Source: Cloacibacterium caeni (lineage in GTDB: Bacteria > Bacteroidota > Bacteroidia > Flavobacteriales > Weeksellaceae). From it: a stretch of DNA of 64,000 nt. Below, one piece after another: positions 41,761 to 50,208 of this stretch. The DNA is taken from NCBI RefSeq assembly GCF_907163125.1, contig NZ_OU015319.1:496001-560000 (forward strand), given 5' to 3'. A model generated the notes under the pieces. That model had not been told where the DNA came from and searched no databases. It worked only from the letters and a program-made list of their open reading frames with translations. Within the stretch, counting starts at the first letter, position 1. Every line of letters begins with the position of its first letter. Position numbers and translations under genes: made by a program.

Positions 41761-43184
41761 AAATTTTTCTTACAGGAGCCACAGGTTATATCGGGAAAAG
41801 ACTTCTCATTCAGTTGTTAGAAGAAGGTCATGATGTGGTGTGTTCTGTAAGAGACCAAAAAAGATTAAGCCTTAAACTCTATCAAAATCATCTTGAAAAA
41901 ATTCAAATCATAGAAAATGATTTTCTAGATGAAAATTCTTTACAAAATATTCCACAAGATATAGATTTTGCTTATTATCTGGTGCATTCTATGTCTTCTG
42001 GTAGTGGAAATTTCTCAGAAAAAGAGAAAATTTCTGCCGAAAATTTCAGAAAAGCATTAGAAAAAACTTCAGTAAAGCAAGTCGTTTTCCTCACTGGAAT
42101 TATCAATGAAGAAAAACTTTCAGAACATCTTCAGTCTAGAAAAAATGTAGAGCAAGCCTTGAAAAGTGATAAATACGCTTTAACCTGTCTCAGAGCTGGA
42201 ATTATCGTAGGTTCTGGTAGTGCTTCTTTTGAAATTATCAGAGATTTGGTAGAAAAACTGCCGATTATGGTGGCTCCTAAATGGTTGAAAACAAAATGTC
42301 AACCGATTGCCATCAGAAATGTGATTCAGTTTTTAACCAAAGTTATCGGTGTAGAAAAAACCTACAATCAAAACTACGATATTGCAAGTCAAGATGTTCT
42401 TACTTACAAAGAAATGTTGTTGCAATACGCCGAAGTGAGAGGTCTGAAACGGTGGATTTTCACTGTTCCAGTAATGACGCCTAAATTGTCTTCGTATTGG
42501 TTATACTTTATTACTTCTACCACCTATTCTTTGGCGGTGAATTTGGTAGACAGCATGAAAATAGATGTCATTGCAAGACAAAATTCTTTGGCTTCGGACT
42601 TAGGAATTCATTTATTTTCTTACAAAGAAGCAATTAACATGGCTTTTGACAAAATCAAGCAAAATGACGTGTTAAGTAGTTGGTATGATTCTTTTACCAA
42701 TCAGTTTCACAAGCGAAATGTTTGGCAATATTTAGAAGTTCCAGAGAAAGGTTGTTTTACAGATTTCAGAATTATGAAAGTAGACAATGAGGAATTGGCG
42801 TTGGAGAGAGTTTTCAGTATTGGTGGAAAAACAGGTTGGTATTACGCTAATTTTCTTTGGAAAATCAGAGGTTTTTTAGATAAATTAATCGGTGGAGTAG
42901 GATTAAGAAGAGGCAGAAGAAATCAAAACGAATTAGAAGCAGGAGATTCTGTAGATTTTTGGCGCGTTTTATATGCCAACAAAGAAGAAAAACGCCTTTT
43001 ACTCTTCGCCGAAATGAAAGTTCCTGGCGAAGCTTGGTTAGAATTTTACATTAAAAATGGAGAGTTGTACCAAGAAGCAACTTTCCGACCACTAGGTTTA
43101 TCAGGAAGGTTGTATTGGTACTCAGTTTTACCATTCCACGGTTTAATTTTCAATGGAATGCTTCGTAAATTAGCTGGGAAATAA
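41757..43184 (+). CDS. SDR with C-terminal DUF2867
   Basis: A 475-residue two-domain protein. Residues 1 to about 300 are an NAD(P)-binding NmrA/atypical SDR domain opening KIFLTGATGYIGKRLLIQLL. The C-terminal 150 residues match DUF2867, a START-like ligand-binding domain (GCFTDFRIMKVDNEELAL, then LGLSGRLYWYSVLPFHG). It overlaps the stand-alone SRPBCC gene by 4 bp and ends the operon. The reaction is unknown; quinone or pigment reduction has been suggested only by context. Confidence 0.86.
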   Translation: MKIFLTGATGYIGKRLLIQLLEEGHDVVCSVRDQKRLSLKLYQNHLEKIQIIENDFLDENSLQNIPQDIDFAYYLVHSMSSGSGNFSEKEKISAENFRKALEKTSVKQVVFLTGIINEEKLSEHLQSRKNVEQALKSDKYALTCLRAGIIVGSGSASFEIIRDLVEKLPIMVAPKWLKTKCQPIAIRNVIQFLTKVIGVEKTYNQNYDIASQDVLTYKEMLLQYAEVRGLKRWIFTVPVMTPKLSSYWLYFITSTTYSLAVNLVDSMKIDVIARQNSLASDLGIHLFSYKEAINMAFDKIKQNDVLSSWYDSFTNQFHKRNVWQYLEVPEKGCFTDFRIMKVDNEELALERVFSIGGKTGWYYANFLWKIRGFLDKLIGGVGLRRGRRNQNELEAGDSVDFWRVLYANKEEKRLLLFAEMKVPGEAWLEFYIKNGELYQEATFRPLGLSGRLYWYSVLPFHGLIFNGMLRKLAGK

Positions 43185-44873
43185 TTATTCTACGGCAACA
43201 GAATCATCACCACGACTATCGGCAACAGCAGTAGCATTACCCTTTTCATCAATAACGATCATTTCTGTTCTACCAATTCCGCCACGTTTTTCAAATTTGT
43301 AATTTTTTTGTTCTATAATTTTCAAAGTACTTTCAGGGAAATTTTTCTCTACAAAAACCATTTCTGGCAACCATTGATGATGAAATTTTGCAGAATTCAC
43401 CGCTGAACTTGGTATCATTTTAAAATCAATCACATTCACGATGCTTTGATACACAGAAGTAGGAATAGTAGTTCCTCCTGGAGTTCCCACCACAATGTAA
43501 GGTTTTCCGTTTTTTAGAACGATAGTTGGCGTCATCGAAGAAAGCATTCTTTTATTGGGTTCAATTTTATTGGCTTCACCACCAACTGCACCAAACATAT
43601 TCGGAACGCCCGGTTTTACAGAAAAATCATCCATTTCATTATTCAAGAAATATCCGCCACCTTTTACCACGACTTTGCTTCCGTATAAACCGTTTAAAGT
43701 AGTTGTTACAGCAACTGCATTTCCGAATTTATCAATAATAGAAATATGCGTAGTTTCTGTAGATTCTTTGGGTTGGGCAATGATTTTCCCCACTTCTGCA
43801 CTTGGAGTAGCTTTTTCAAAACTGAAATTTTTCCAACGATTTTTTAAATATTCCTCAGAAATAAGGATTTGGGTTTTGTCTTCTATAAAATCAGGGTCTC
43901 CCATAAATTCTGCACGGTCTGCAAAAGCTCTGCGTTCTGCTTCTACCATTACTTGAACTGCTTCTGGAGAATTCTGTCGGAAATTTTCTAAATTTTCAAA
44001 ACTGCTCATTTTAAGCATTTGAGCCAAAAGAATTCCACCACTCGAAGGAAGCGGCATCGAAACAATTTCGTGATTTTTATAATCGAATTGTAATGCTTTT
44101 CTTTCTTTGGTTTTATAATTTTTCAAATCTTCAAGGGTAATGATTCCGTTTCCTCGCTTCATTTCGGAAACTAAAAGTTGAGCGTTTTTTCCTTCGTAGA
44201 AAGCTTTTTGACCTTGTTTTTGAATTAATTTTAAAGTTTGAGCCAATTCTTTTTGAACTAAAATATCTCCTTTCTTCCAAGGAATTTCTTTGGTAAAAGC
44301 TGTTGGATGTGAATTGTGTTTTAGAAAATCTTCTCTGGTTTCATTAAGTAAATTCGCTTCTCTTTCTGTAAGGGCAAAACCTTTTTGTGCTAAATCAATG
44401 GCAGGTTGAATTAAATCAGCCATCGGCAATTTCCCGAATTTTTGATGCGTGTAAAACATCCCCGAAACCGAACCAGGAACACCGACTGCCAATCTTCCGT
44501 TTTGTGACAAATCAGTATTGGCTTTTCCTTTTTCGTCAAGATACATATCTCTAGATGCATTTTTAGGAGCAGTTTCTCTATAATCCAATGCGATTTTTTC
44601 ACCTTTTTTGGTATAACCTACCAAAAATCCACCACCACCAATATTTCCAGCTTGTGGATAAACAACTGCCAAAGCAAATTGCGTAGCAATCGCAGCGTCA
44701 AAGGCATTTCCACCTTTTTTTAGAATTTGAGCACCCGCTTCACTTGCCAATGGATGCGCAGAAACGACCAAACCTTTTTCTTTTGCCTTGACTTCTTTGA
44801 CAATAGAAATGTCAGTGAATTGAGCAGAAACTGTTTGTGCTAAAATGAGGAGAAGGAAAAGTAGATTTTTCAT
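43185..44873 (-). CDS. ggt: Gamma-glutamyltransferase
   Basis: A 562-residue periplasmic enzyme that cleaves glutathione and gamma-glutamyl peptides or transfers the glutamyl group. A signal peptide (MKNLLFLLLILAQTVSAQ) is followed by the large subunit (KGGNAFDAAIATQFALAVV). The autocleavage site precedes TTHISIIDKFGNAV, whose first Thr becomes the catalytic nucleophile of the small subunit. GTPGGTTIPTSV is also conserved. It converges with the carotenoid operon, 0 bp apart, with no obvious terminator between. Confidence 0.93.
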   Translation of the reverse strand: MKNLLFLLLILAQTVSAQFTDISIVKEVKAKEKGLVVSAHPLASEAGAQILKKGGNAFDAAIATQFALAVVYPQAGNIGGGGFLVGYTKKGEKIALDYRETAPKNASRDMYLDEKGKANTDLSQNGRLAVGVPGSVSGMFYTHQKFGKLPMADLIQPAIDLAQKGFALTEREANLLNETREDFLKHNSHPTAFTKEIPWKKGDILVQKELAQTLKLIQKQGQKAFYEGKNAQLLVSEMKRGNGIITLEDLKNYKTKERKALQFDYKNHEIVSMPLPSSGGILLAQMLKMSSFENLENFRQNSPEAVQVMVEAERRAFADRAEFMGDPDFIEDKTQILISEEYLKNRWKNFSFEKATPSAEVGKIIAQPKESTETTHISIIDKFGNAVAVTTTLNGLYGSKVVVKGGGYFLNNEMDDFSVKPGVPNMFGAVGGEANKIEPNKRMLSSMTPTIVLKNGKPYIVVGTPGGTTIPTSVYQSIVNVIDFKMIPSSAVNSAKFHHQWLPEMVFVEKNFPESTLKIIEQKNYKFEKRGGIGRTEMIVIDEKGNATAVADSRGDDSVAVE

Positions 44874-44890
44874 TGGGAAATATTTTTTTT

Positions 44891-44898
44891 CAAAAATA
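44891..44898 (-). promoter_or_regulatory. -7 element (TATTTTTG) for ggt
   Basis: TATTTTTG on the minus strand, 17 bp before the ggt ATG. Confidence 0.55.
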
Positions 44899-44945
44899 AT
44901 CGAAAAATTTTAAATATTTTTCAAAAGTTTCTACTGATAACTAAA

Positions 44946-45017
44946 TTGCGCCCCGAGTTGAGCGGAACTCTTTTTGCGGAGCAAAAAAGTGGGAGCGGAA
45001 CGAGGAAATTTGGCGCC
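44946..45017. repeat. REP-like palindrome with GGCGCC ends
   Basis: A 72-bp element running from TTGCGCCCCGAGTTGAGCGG to AACGAGGAAATTTGGCGCC, with inner arms CTTTTTGC and GCAAAAAAG. It shares the CCCCGA...AGCGG head and CTTTTT arm with the element at 18017. It fills the gap between ggt and the threonine dehydrogenase gene, where no gene is seen. Confidence 0.65.
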
Positions 45018-45098
45018 ATAAAAAAATAAATTAGAAGAAGTGAAATTTGGTACTCAAAAGATTTTTAAAAATAAATTTCTTAAAACCTCCAAAATTTT

Positions 45099-45106
45099 TA
45101 AATTTG
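45099..45106 (+). promoter_or_regulatory. -7 element (TAAATTTG) for threonine dehydrogenase
   Basis: TAAATTTG lies 21 bp before the ATG at 45128. Confidence 0.55.
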
Positions 45107-45127
45107 TGAAAATCCTAAAATTTAAAA

Positions 45128-46096
45128 ATGGAAACCGATACGCACACGGAAAAAATTCTTATTACTGGTGCTTTAGGACAAATAGGCACCGAACTGACCA
45201 ATAGATTAGTGGAAATTCATGGCGCAGAAAATGTGATTGCTTCTGGACTGGATAGATGGGACAAGAAGTTGACTTCTGCGGGATTTTATGAGAGAATGGA
45301 CGTTTCTAACACGCAATTGGTAAGACAAGTCTGTAAAGATTACGAAATTACGACTGTCTATCATTTGGCTTCTTTATTGTCTGGAACTTCAGAAAGACAG
45401 CCCCAATTTGCCTGGAAACTGAATGTAGAGCCGCTACTGAATTTTCTGGAATTGGCAAAAGAAGGACTAATTCAAAAGATTTTTTGGCCAAGTTCTATTG
45501 CGGTTTTCGGGAAAGGAATTCCTAAGGAAAACGTTGGTCAAGATGTAGTTTTAAATCCTACAACGGTCTACGGAATTTCTAAAATGGCAGGAGAAAAATG
45601 GTGCGAATATTACCATGAAAAATACGGAGTAGATATTAGAAGTATCAGATATCCTGGTTTAATTTCTTGGAAAACTCCAGCTGGTGGTGGAACTACTGAT
45701 TATGCAGTAGAAATCTTCTACGAAGCAATTGAAGAAGGAAAATACAAATCTTTCATCTCTGAAAATACAGCAATGCCAATGTTGTACATGAATGATGCGA
45801 TTAATGCAACGCTAAAACTTATGGAAGCGCCATCTGAAAATCTCACTGTAAGAAGTTCGTATAATTTGGGCGGAATGAGTTTTACGCCAAAAGAATTGGC
45901 AGCAGAAATTAAAAAAGAAATTCCAGAATTTGAGATTTCTTATGAGCCAGATTTCAGACAAGCGATTGCGGATTCTTGGCCAGCTTCTATAGATGATTCT
46001 GTGGCGAAAAAAGATTGGGGATTAACCTATGATTTTGGCATTACAGAAATGACCAAGGATATGATTAAAAACCTGAAAGTGAAATTGGGAAAATAA
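45128..46096 (+). CDS. L-threonine 3-dehydrogenase, SDR type
   Basis: A 322-residue extended SDR. The NAD-binding motif is ILITGALGQIGTELT (residues 10-24) and the catalytic pair is YGISK (Y-x3-K near residue 144) with Ser in FWPSSIAVFG. The whole pattern, including IRYPGLISWKTPAGGGTTDY and PMLYMNDAINAT, matches the epimerase-like threonine dehydrogenases of flavobacteria rather than UDP-sugar epimerases. It oxidises L-threonine to 2-amino-3-oxobutyrate, which splits to glycine and acetyl-CoA. The substrate is assigned by family resemblance. Confidence 0.88.
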   Translation: METDTHTEKILITGALGQIGTELTNRLVEIHGAENVIASGLDRWDKKLTSAGFYERMDVSNTQLVRQVCKDYEITTVYHLASLLSGTSERQPQFAWKLNVEPLLNFLELAKEGLIQKIFWPSSIAVFGKGIPKENVGQDVVLNPTTVYGISKMAGEKWCEYYHEKYGVDIRSIRYPGLISWKTPAGGGTTDYAVEIFYEAIEEGKYKSFISENTAMPMLYMNDAINATLKLMEAPSENLTVRSSYNLGGMSFTPKELAAEIKKEIPEFEISYEPDFRQAIADSWPASIDDSVAKKDWGLTYDFGITEMTKDMIKNLKVKLGK

Positions 46097-46163
46097 TCAA
46101 GTGATAGAATTTTAGAATAGTAGAGTTCTAGAGAACTTAAATTCTTCACCACAAAATAATTTT

Positions 46164-46197
46164 AAACTTTGTCTGCGGATTGTAGACAAAGTTTTTT
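46164..46197 (+). terminator. Terminator of threonine dehydrogenase gene
   Basis: A perfect 11-bp stem (46164-46174 with 46184-46194) with a 9-base loop and T-run, just before the next gene. Confidence 0.85.
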
Positions 46198-46208
46198 ATT
46201 TTTACGTT

Positions 46209-46961
46209 ATGGTTTTACTTACTTTTAACATCATCGCTCCCGAAATTCCAGTTTCTTATCAAAAAATAGTTACAGAAGAGGAACTTTTAAAGATTACAAC
46301 AGATGGAACACAGAAAATTCTGGAAATCCTAGAAAAATATCAAGTTCACACTACTTTTTTTGTGGAAATTTCTTTGGTGGAAAAGTTACCAGAACTTTTA
46401 AAAACCATTGCTAAAAAAGGTCATGAATTGGGCTTGCTCAATAAATATTCTTATCAAAAAGAAATAGAAACGGCTAAAGATTTCTTAGAAGAACTGACAG
46501 GGAAAACCATCAGAGGAATGAGACAGTTTCCCGAAAAAAGATTGAGTTCTGAAAAACTGAAAGCCATGCAATTTATTTATCGTTCACCGATGGACTTTTC
46601 TAATATTTTCTTTTTCAAGAATACTTTGGAAAGAAAAATTGCTTACGAAGAACATGAAATTATGGTGATTCCAGAAAGTGTTTCGCCATATTCTAGACTT
46701 CCGTATAATGATTTTACGTTTCAGATGATTCCCATGAAATTTTATCAAAATATGGTAACGGAAACGCTGCAAAAAGAAGAATATGTGATGATTTATCTAA
46801 ATTCTTGGCAGTTTGTAGAGCTCAATGATCAAAAGTTTGGATTGTCTTTTTACAGAAAATACAATCTTGGCGTACAAATGGAAGAAAAACTCGATCGTTT
46901 TCTAAAATTTGTAGAAGAAAATGATTTGGCTATTACCAGAATGAAGGATTTCTTTTTCTAA
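46209..46961 (+). CDS. NodB-fold protein with degenerate active site
   Basis: A 250-residue protein with the layout of flavobacterial polysaccharide deacetylases of the PuuE-like type (TTDGTQKILEILEKYQVHTT, FFVEISLVEKLPELL, IRGMRQFPEKRLSSEKL). The residues needed for catalysis are gone: the TFDDG/SFDTEE motif reads TFNIIAPE and the His-rich SHxxxH motif after GHELG reads LLNKYSYQ. It should not bind the usual metal. It may have become a carbohydrate-binding or structural protein. The start is only 12 bp past the preceding terminator. Confidence 0.78.
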   Translation: MVLLTFNIIAPEIPVSYQKIVTEEELLKITTDGTQKILEILEKYQVHTTFFVEISLVEKLPELLKTIAKKGHELGLLNKYSYQKEIETAKDFLEELTGKTIRGMRQFPEKRLSSEKLKAMQFIYRSPMDFSNIFFFKNTLERKIAYEEHEIMVIPESVSPYSRLPYNDFTFQMIPMKFYQNMVTETLQKEEYVMIYLNSWQFVELNDQKFGLSFYRKYNLGVQMEEKLDRFLKFVEENDLAITRMKDFFF

Positions 46962-46973
46962 AATTCAACTAAA

Positions 46974-47123
46974 AAAACGCAAAGATTTATACCCTTTTTA
47001 TACTGATTAAGTAAGCAAAGAATTATTCGCTTTAGCGAATTGAATAAGCGAGAGCTTTATGCGAATTTATTCGCTCCTTTGCTTTCTTCAAAAAAACAAT
47101 GGATAGATAAATCTTTGCGTTTT
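46974..47123. repeat. Nested inverted-repeat element (150 bp)
   Basis: Outer arms AAAACGCAAAGATTTA (46974-46989) and its exact reverse complement (47108-47123) enclose inner arms AAGCAAAG / CTTTGCTT (47013-47020, 47077-47084) and two short palindromes, ATTCGCTTTAGCGAAT (47025-47040) and GCGAATTTATTCGC (47061-47074). It lies between converging genes and could end transcription from both sides, or be a small non-autonomous mobile element. No gene is seen in it. Confidence 0.7.
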
Positions 47124-47131
47124 AAAATAAT

Positions 47132-48337
47132 TTATACCAACTCTATAACCGTAATTTCTGGATTGATGCCCACTCTTCCAGGATAAGCAATGACGCCGAA
47201 ACCTCTGTTTACATAGAGATATTTTCCTTCTGACTCATATAAATCAGCCCATTTTTTGTATTTGAATTTTACGGGCGACCATTTGATGTTTTTCAAATCT
47301 AAACCAAATTGCATTCCGTGAGTATGACCAGAAAGGGTAAGATGAACATGGGTTTTGTGCTTTTTTACCACTTCGTCAAAGTGAGTAGGGTCATGGCTCA
47401 TCAAAACTTTAATCGCGTCTTCAGGAACGCCCTTCAAAGCTTTGTCTAAATCACCATATTGTGGAAAAGGTTTGATTCCCCAATTTTCTACGCCCAAAAG
47501 ATAAATTTTCTCTCCATTTTTTTCTAAAGCAATATTTTCATTGCGCAGAAGTTTAAAACCTGCTTCGGCTTGATAGTTTTTCAAAGTTGGGATGTTTTGT
47601 GCTTTTTCTTCTCGAGAATTCCATGCTCCATAATCGCCATAATCATGATTTCCTAAAATAGAAAATTTTCCATCTTTGGCTTTAATGCTTTTAAAAAGTG
47701 GAATAAATGGTTTGAATTCATCTGCATAATTATTCACCATATCACCGGTGAATAAAACCACATCTGCATCTTGTTCATTAATCAGATCAATCGCTTTTTG
47801 TAATTTTTGAGGATTGAAAAAACTTCCGCTGTGAACATCTGAGATTTGTACGATTTTGTAGCCTTTAAAATTTTCAGGGAGGTTTTTAAATCTCAATTTT
47901 ACTTTTCTTACCGTGTGTCTGTATTTTCCGAAAATAATGCCATCAATTGCCAATAAAGAGAAAATTCCAGCAGCAGCAAGAGCGGTGGTAGAAATAAATT
48001 TTCTGCGCTCAGGGAAATAGTTTTCTTTAGCGGTGAAATATTTAAAACCAAATTCTACAAATCTGGTAAAATCTCCAATTAATAAAAATATTACAGACAA
48101 TAGTTTCGGAAGAACGAAAATCATCATCGCAGAAACCATTAATTGAATTTGTTGATGGTCTCTGGAAGCTCTATTAAATGTTAAAATCCAATATAAGATG
48201 ATTCCATAAGCCAAAAGCGTAAAAACCCAATATCCAATTCTAATGTAATTATTGGTAGTAATATTTCTAATCGCTTGATAAACATATATTTCGATGATGA
48301 AAAATACAGCGAGTAATATTATAAAATTTGTTTTCAT
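47132..48337 (-). CDS. Membrane metallophosphoesterase
   Basis: A 401-residue protein with about four N-terminal membrane helices (residues 1-150) followed by a calcineurin-like phosphoesterase domain. Metal-ligand motifs are QISDVHSGSFF, LFTGDMVNNY, ILGNHDYGDYG and LSGHTHGMQFG, all intact. It resembles the YkuE-like group, which may act on phospholipid or nucleotide phosphates at the outer face of the membrane; substrate unknown. The frame begins at a TTG (48367), but the ATG at 48337 is a better start since the TTG lies in a terminator stem. Confidence 0.88.
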   Translation of the reverse strand: MKTNFIILLAVFFIIEIYVYQAIRNITTNNYIRIGYWVFTLLAYGIILYWILTFNRASRDHQQIQLMVSAMMIFVLPKLLSVIFLLIGDFTRFVEFGFKYFTAKENYFPERRKFISTTALAAAGIFSLLAIDGIIFGKYRHTVRKVKLRFKNLPENFKGYKIVQISDVHSGSFFNPQKLQKAIDLINEQDADVVLFTGDMVNNYADEFKPFIPLFKSIKAKDGKFSILGNHDYGDYGAWNSREEKAQNIPTLKNYQAEAGFKLLRNENIALEKNGEKIYLLGVENWGIKPFPQYGDLDKALKGVPEDAIKVLMSHDPTHFDEVVKKHKTHVHLTLSGHTHGMQFGLDLKNIKWSPVKFKYKKWADLYESEGKYLYVNRGFGVIAYPGRVGINPEITVIELV

Positions 48338-48351
48338 AAATAATTTTTCAT

Positions 48352-48386
48352 AAAAAAACTTCGACAAGTAGAGTAGTCGAAGTTTT
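48352..48386 (-). terminator. Terminator of KAS III-like gene
   Basis: A perfect 11-bp stem (48355-48365 with 48376-48386) with a 10-base loop and a T-run on the minus strand. It lies between the KAS III gene and the phosphoesterase gene. Confidence 0.85.
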
Positions 48387-48410
48387 GTTTATTTTGTTTC
48401 AGAATTCTGA

Positions 48411-49493
48411 TTAAGGCATCTTGTAAATAATACAGTTGATGTTCATTCCTGCACCTACAGAAGCCATTACTACGTAACCACCTTTTTTGAAAGAATGACC
48501 TTTCATTTCTCCTTTTGCAATTAAATCATACATAGTAGGAATAGTCGCTACAGAAGAATTTCCTAAATATTGAATCGTCATAGGAGACACATTTTCGTCA
48601 TATTCTGATTTCCCGTATAATTTATATAATCTAGAAACCATAGCATGGTCCATTTTAGCGTTGGCTTGGTGCATTAAGATTTTATCAATGTCTTCTATAC
48701 CAATTTGAGCGTTATCCATTGTTTCTTTTACCGCAGCAGGTACATTTTTGAGAGCATATTCGTAAATTTTACGGCCATGCATTCTGATATACATTTTTTC
48801 TTGATCTGCTTCTGGATTAAGAGAATGAGAATTTTCTAAATACAATAGTTCTTCGGCATTATCACAAACGGTATTGGTAGCAATAATTCCCACGTTTTCT
48901 TGTTCAGATTTTTGTAAAACTACAGCTCCAGCTCCATCTGCGAAAATCATTTTATTTCTGTCAAATGGGTCAGTAACACGACTTAAAGTTTCACCACCGA
49001 TAACTAAGATGGTTTTTGCTTTTCCTAGTTTAATTAAATCGTCTGCCAAAATCATCGCTTCTACCCAACCTGGACAACCGAAAATCATATCATAAGTGAT
49101 GCATTTTCTGTTTTTAATGCCCAATTTGTGTTTTACTCTTGCTGCCATATTCGGCATGAAATTCGCCATTCCGTTAGCAGAAACTTCTCCAAAATTACTC
49201 GCGAAAATAATATAGTCGATTTCTTCTTTTTCTATTTTAGCATCATAAATGGCTTCTTTAGCAGCTTGTACACCTAGGTCAGAATTAAATTGGTCATTTC
49301 TCAGATATCTTCTTTCTTCAATTTCTGTGATGTCTACAAATTTTTTAATAATTTCTTCATTGGGTTTATCAATAAAATCTCCTGCGTCTGTATAAAACTT
49401 AGAGTTGATAAAATGAGAGCCATCAATTACTCTTTCTGGAATGCAACTACCTGAACCTACAATTACTGAACTTGGCATAATTTCTATATACAT
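48411..49493 (-). CDS. 3-oxoacyl-ACP synthase III family protein
   Basis: A 360-residue thiolase-fold enzyme of the KAS III type, distinct from the fabH at 61802. The catalytic Cys is C140 in MIFGCPGWVEAM, the His is in LMHQANAKMDHAM and the Asn in YLGNSSVATIPT. The Cys motif differs from the housekeeping FabH (SAVCSGG), so it probably uses another acyl donor, as in secondary lipid, head-to-head hydrocarbon or pigment pathways. Which one is not shown by neighbours. An alternative ATG lies at 49478. Confidence 0.88.
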   Translation of the reverse strand: MYIEIMPSSVIVGSGSCIPERVIDGSHFINSKFYTDAGDFIDKPNEEIIKKFVDITEIEERRYLRNDQFNSDLGVQAAKEAIYDAKIEKEEIDYIIFASNFGEVSANGMANFMPNMAARVKHKLGIKNRKCITYDMIFGCPGWVEAMILADDLIKLGKAKTILVIGGETLSRVTDPFDRNKMIFADGAGAVVLQKSEQENVGIIATNTVCDNAEELLYLENSHSLNPEADQEKMYIRMHGRKIYEYALKNVPAAVKETMDNAQIGIEDIDKILMHQANAKMDHAMVSRLYKLYGKSEYDENVSPMTIQYLGNSSVATIPTMYDLIAKGEMKGHSFKKGGYVVMASVGAGMNINCIIYKMP

Positions 49494-49507
49494 TTATAAT
49501 TAAGGAG

Positions 49508-49515
49508 CAAATTTA
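49508..49515 (-). promoter_or_regulatory. -7 element (TAAATTTG) for KAS III-like gene
   Basis: TAAATTTG on the minus strand, 14 bp before the ATG at 49493. Confidence 0.55.
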
Positions 49516-49552
49516 TAAATTAAATCATAACAAACGCATAGAAAATAATTAT

Positions 49553-49560
49553 TAACTTTG
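49553..49560 (+). promoter_or_regulatory. -7 element (TAACTTTG) for gene at 49584
   Basis: TAACTTTG, 23 bp before the ATG, in the divergent gap with the KAS III-like gene. Confidence 0.55.
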
Positions 49561-49583
49561 CAATTCTCAATATTTTTTTAAAT

Positions 49584-50150
49584 ATGAAAAAAAACGCTCC
49601 TCTTATTGGGCTTATTGTCTCGGCAAGTGTAATGCTAATTGCCTTCGGAATTTATTATTTATTTTTAGCAAAGAAAAATGAATATTTAGTAGATAATCCT
49701 ACTACTAAAACGTATTATTTTAAAATAAATAACGGCGAAGAAAAAATCATTACTTCTGGTCAGTTTGTAAAAGTAGACCTTAACAGAGGGAAACAAAACA
49801 GCATTAAGGTTTTTGATGATAAAAAGAAGCTTCTTTTTGATTCTGCTTTTAATGTTTCACAATACAGAGGTTTATTGAATATTGCCGGAGAAGAATATTT
49901 TGTACACCGTCAGTTTTATGGCTATATTCCGAATAAAGATTCCCTTTTAATGGCGAGTACTTTTGAAATGGACGGCGTAAAACTTCCTGGGCATGTTACC
50001 AAGCATAAAAAATTATATATAGAAGACTTTTATTATAATGTAGACGAAGATTATGATAAAGTGATTAAAAATATTGATAAATTAGAGTCCAGAACTAAAA
50101 TTTATAGAAAAGAAGATTTTAAACTTTTCTACAAAGAGAATTATCAATAA
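49584..50150 (+). CDS. Single-pass membrane protein, unknown
   Basis: A 188-residue protein with one N-terminal membrane segment (LIGLIVSASVMLIAFGIYYLFL, about residues 6-27, quoted in part) and a polar outer domain rich in Lys, Asp and Tyr. The outer part has short beta-like segments (YYFKINNGEEKIITSG, YFVHRQFYGYIPNKD). I do not recognise a family. It precedes ubiE by 58 bp and may be part of the ubiE-porT transcript. Envelope location is supported by the membrane segment only. Confidence 0.72.
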   Translation: MKKNAPLIGLIVSASVMLIAFGIYYLFLAKKNEYLVDNPTTKTYYFKINNGEEKIITSGQFVKVDLNRGKQNSIKVFDDKKKLLFDSAFNVSQYRGLLNIAGEEYFVHRQFYGYIPNKDSLLMASTFEMDGVKLPGHVTKHKKLYIEDFYYNVDEDYDKVIKNIDKLESRTKIYRKEDFKLFYKENYQ

Positions 50151-50208
50151 TACACCTAGGAAAAAGTTAGCTAAAATTAATATTACTCAATACTTATTAC
50201 ATAAATAG

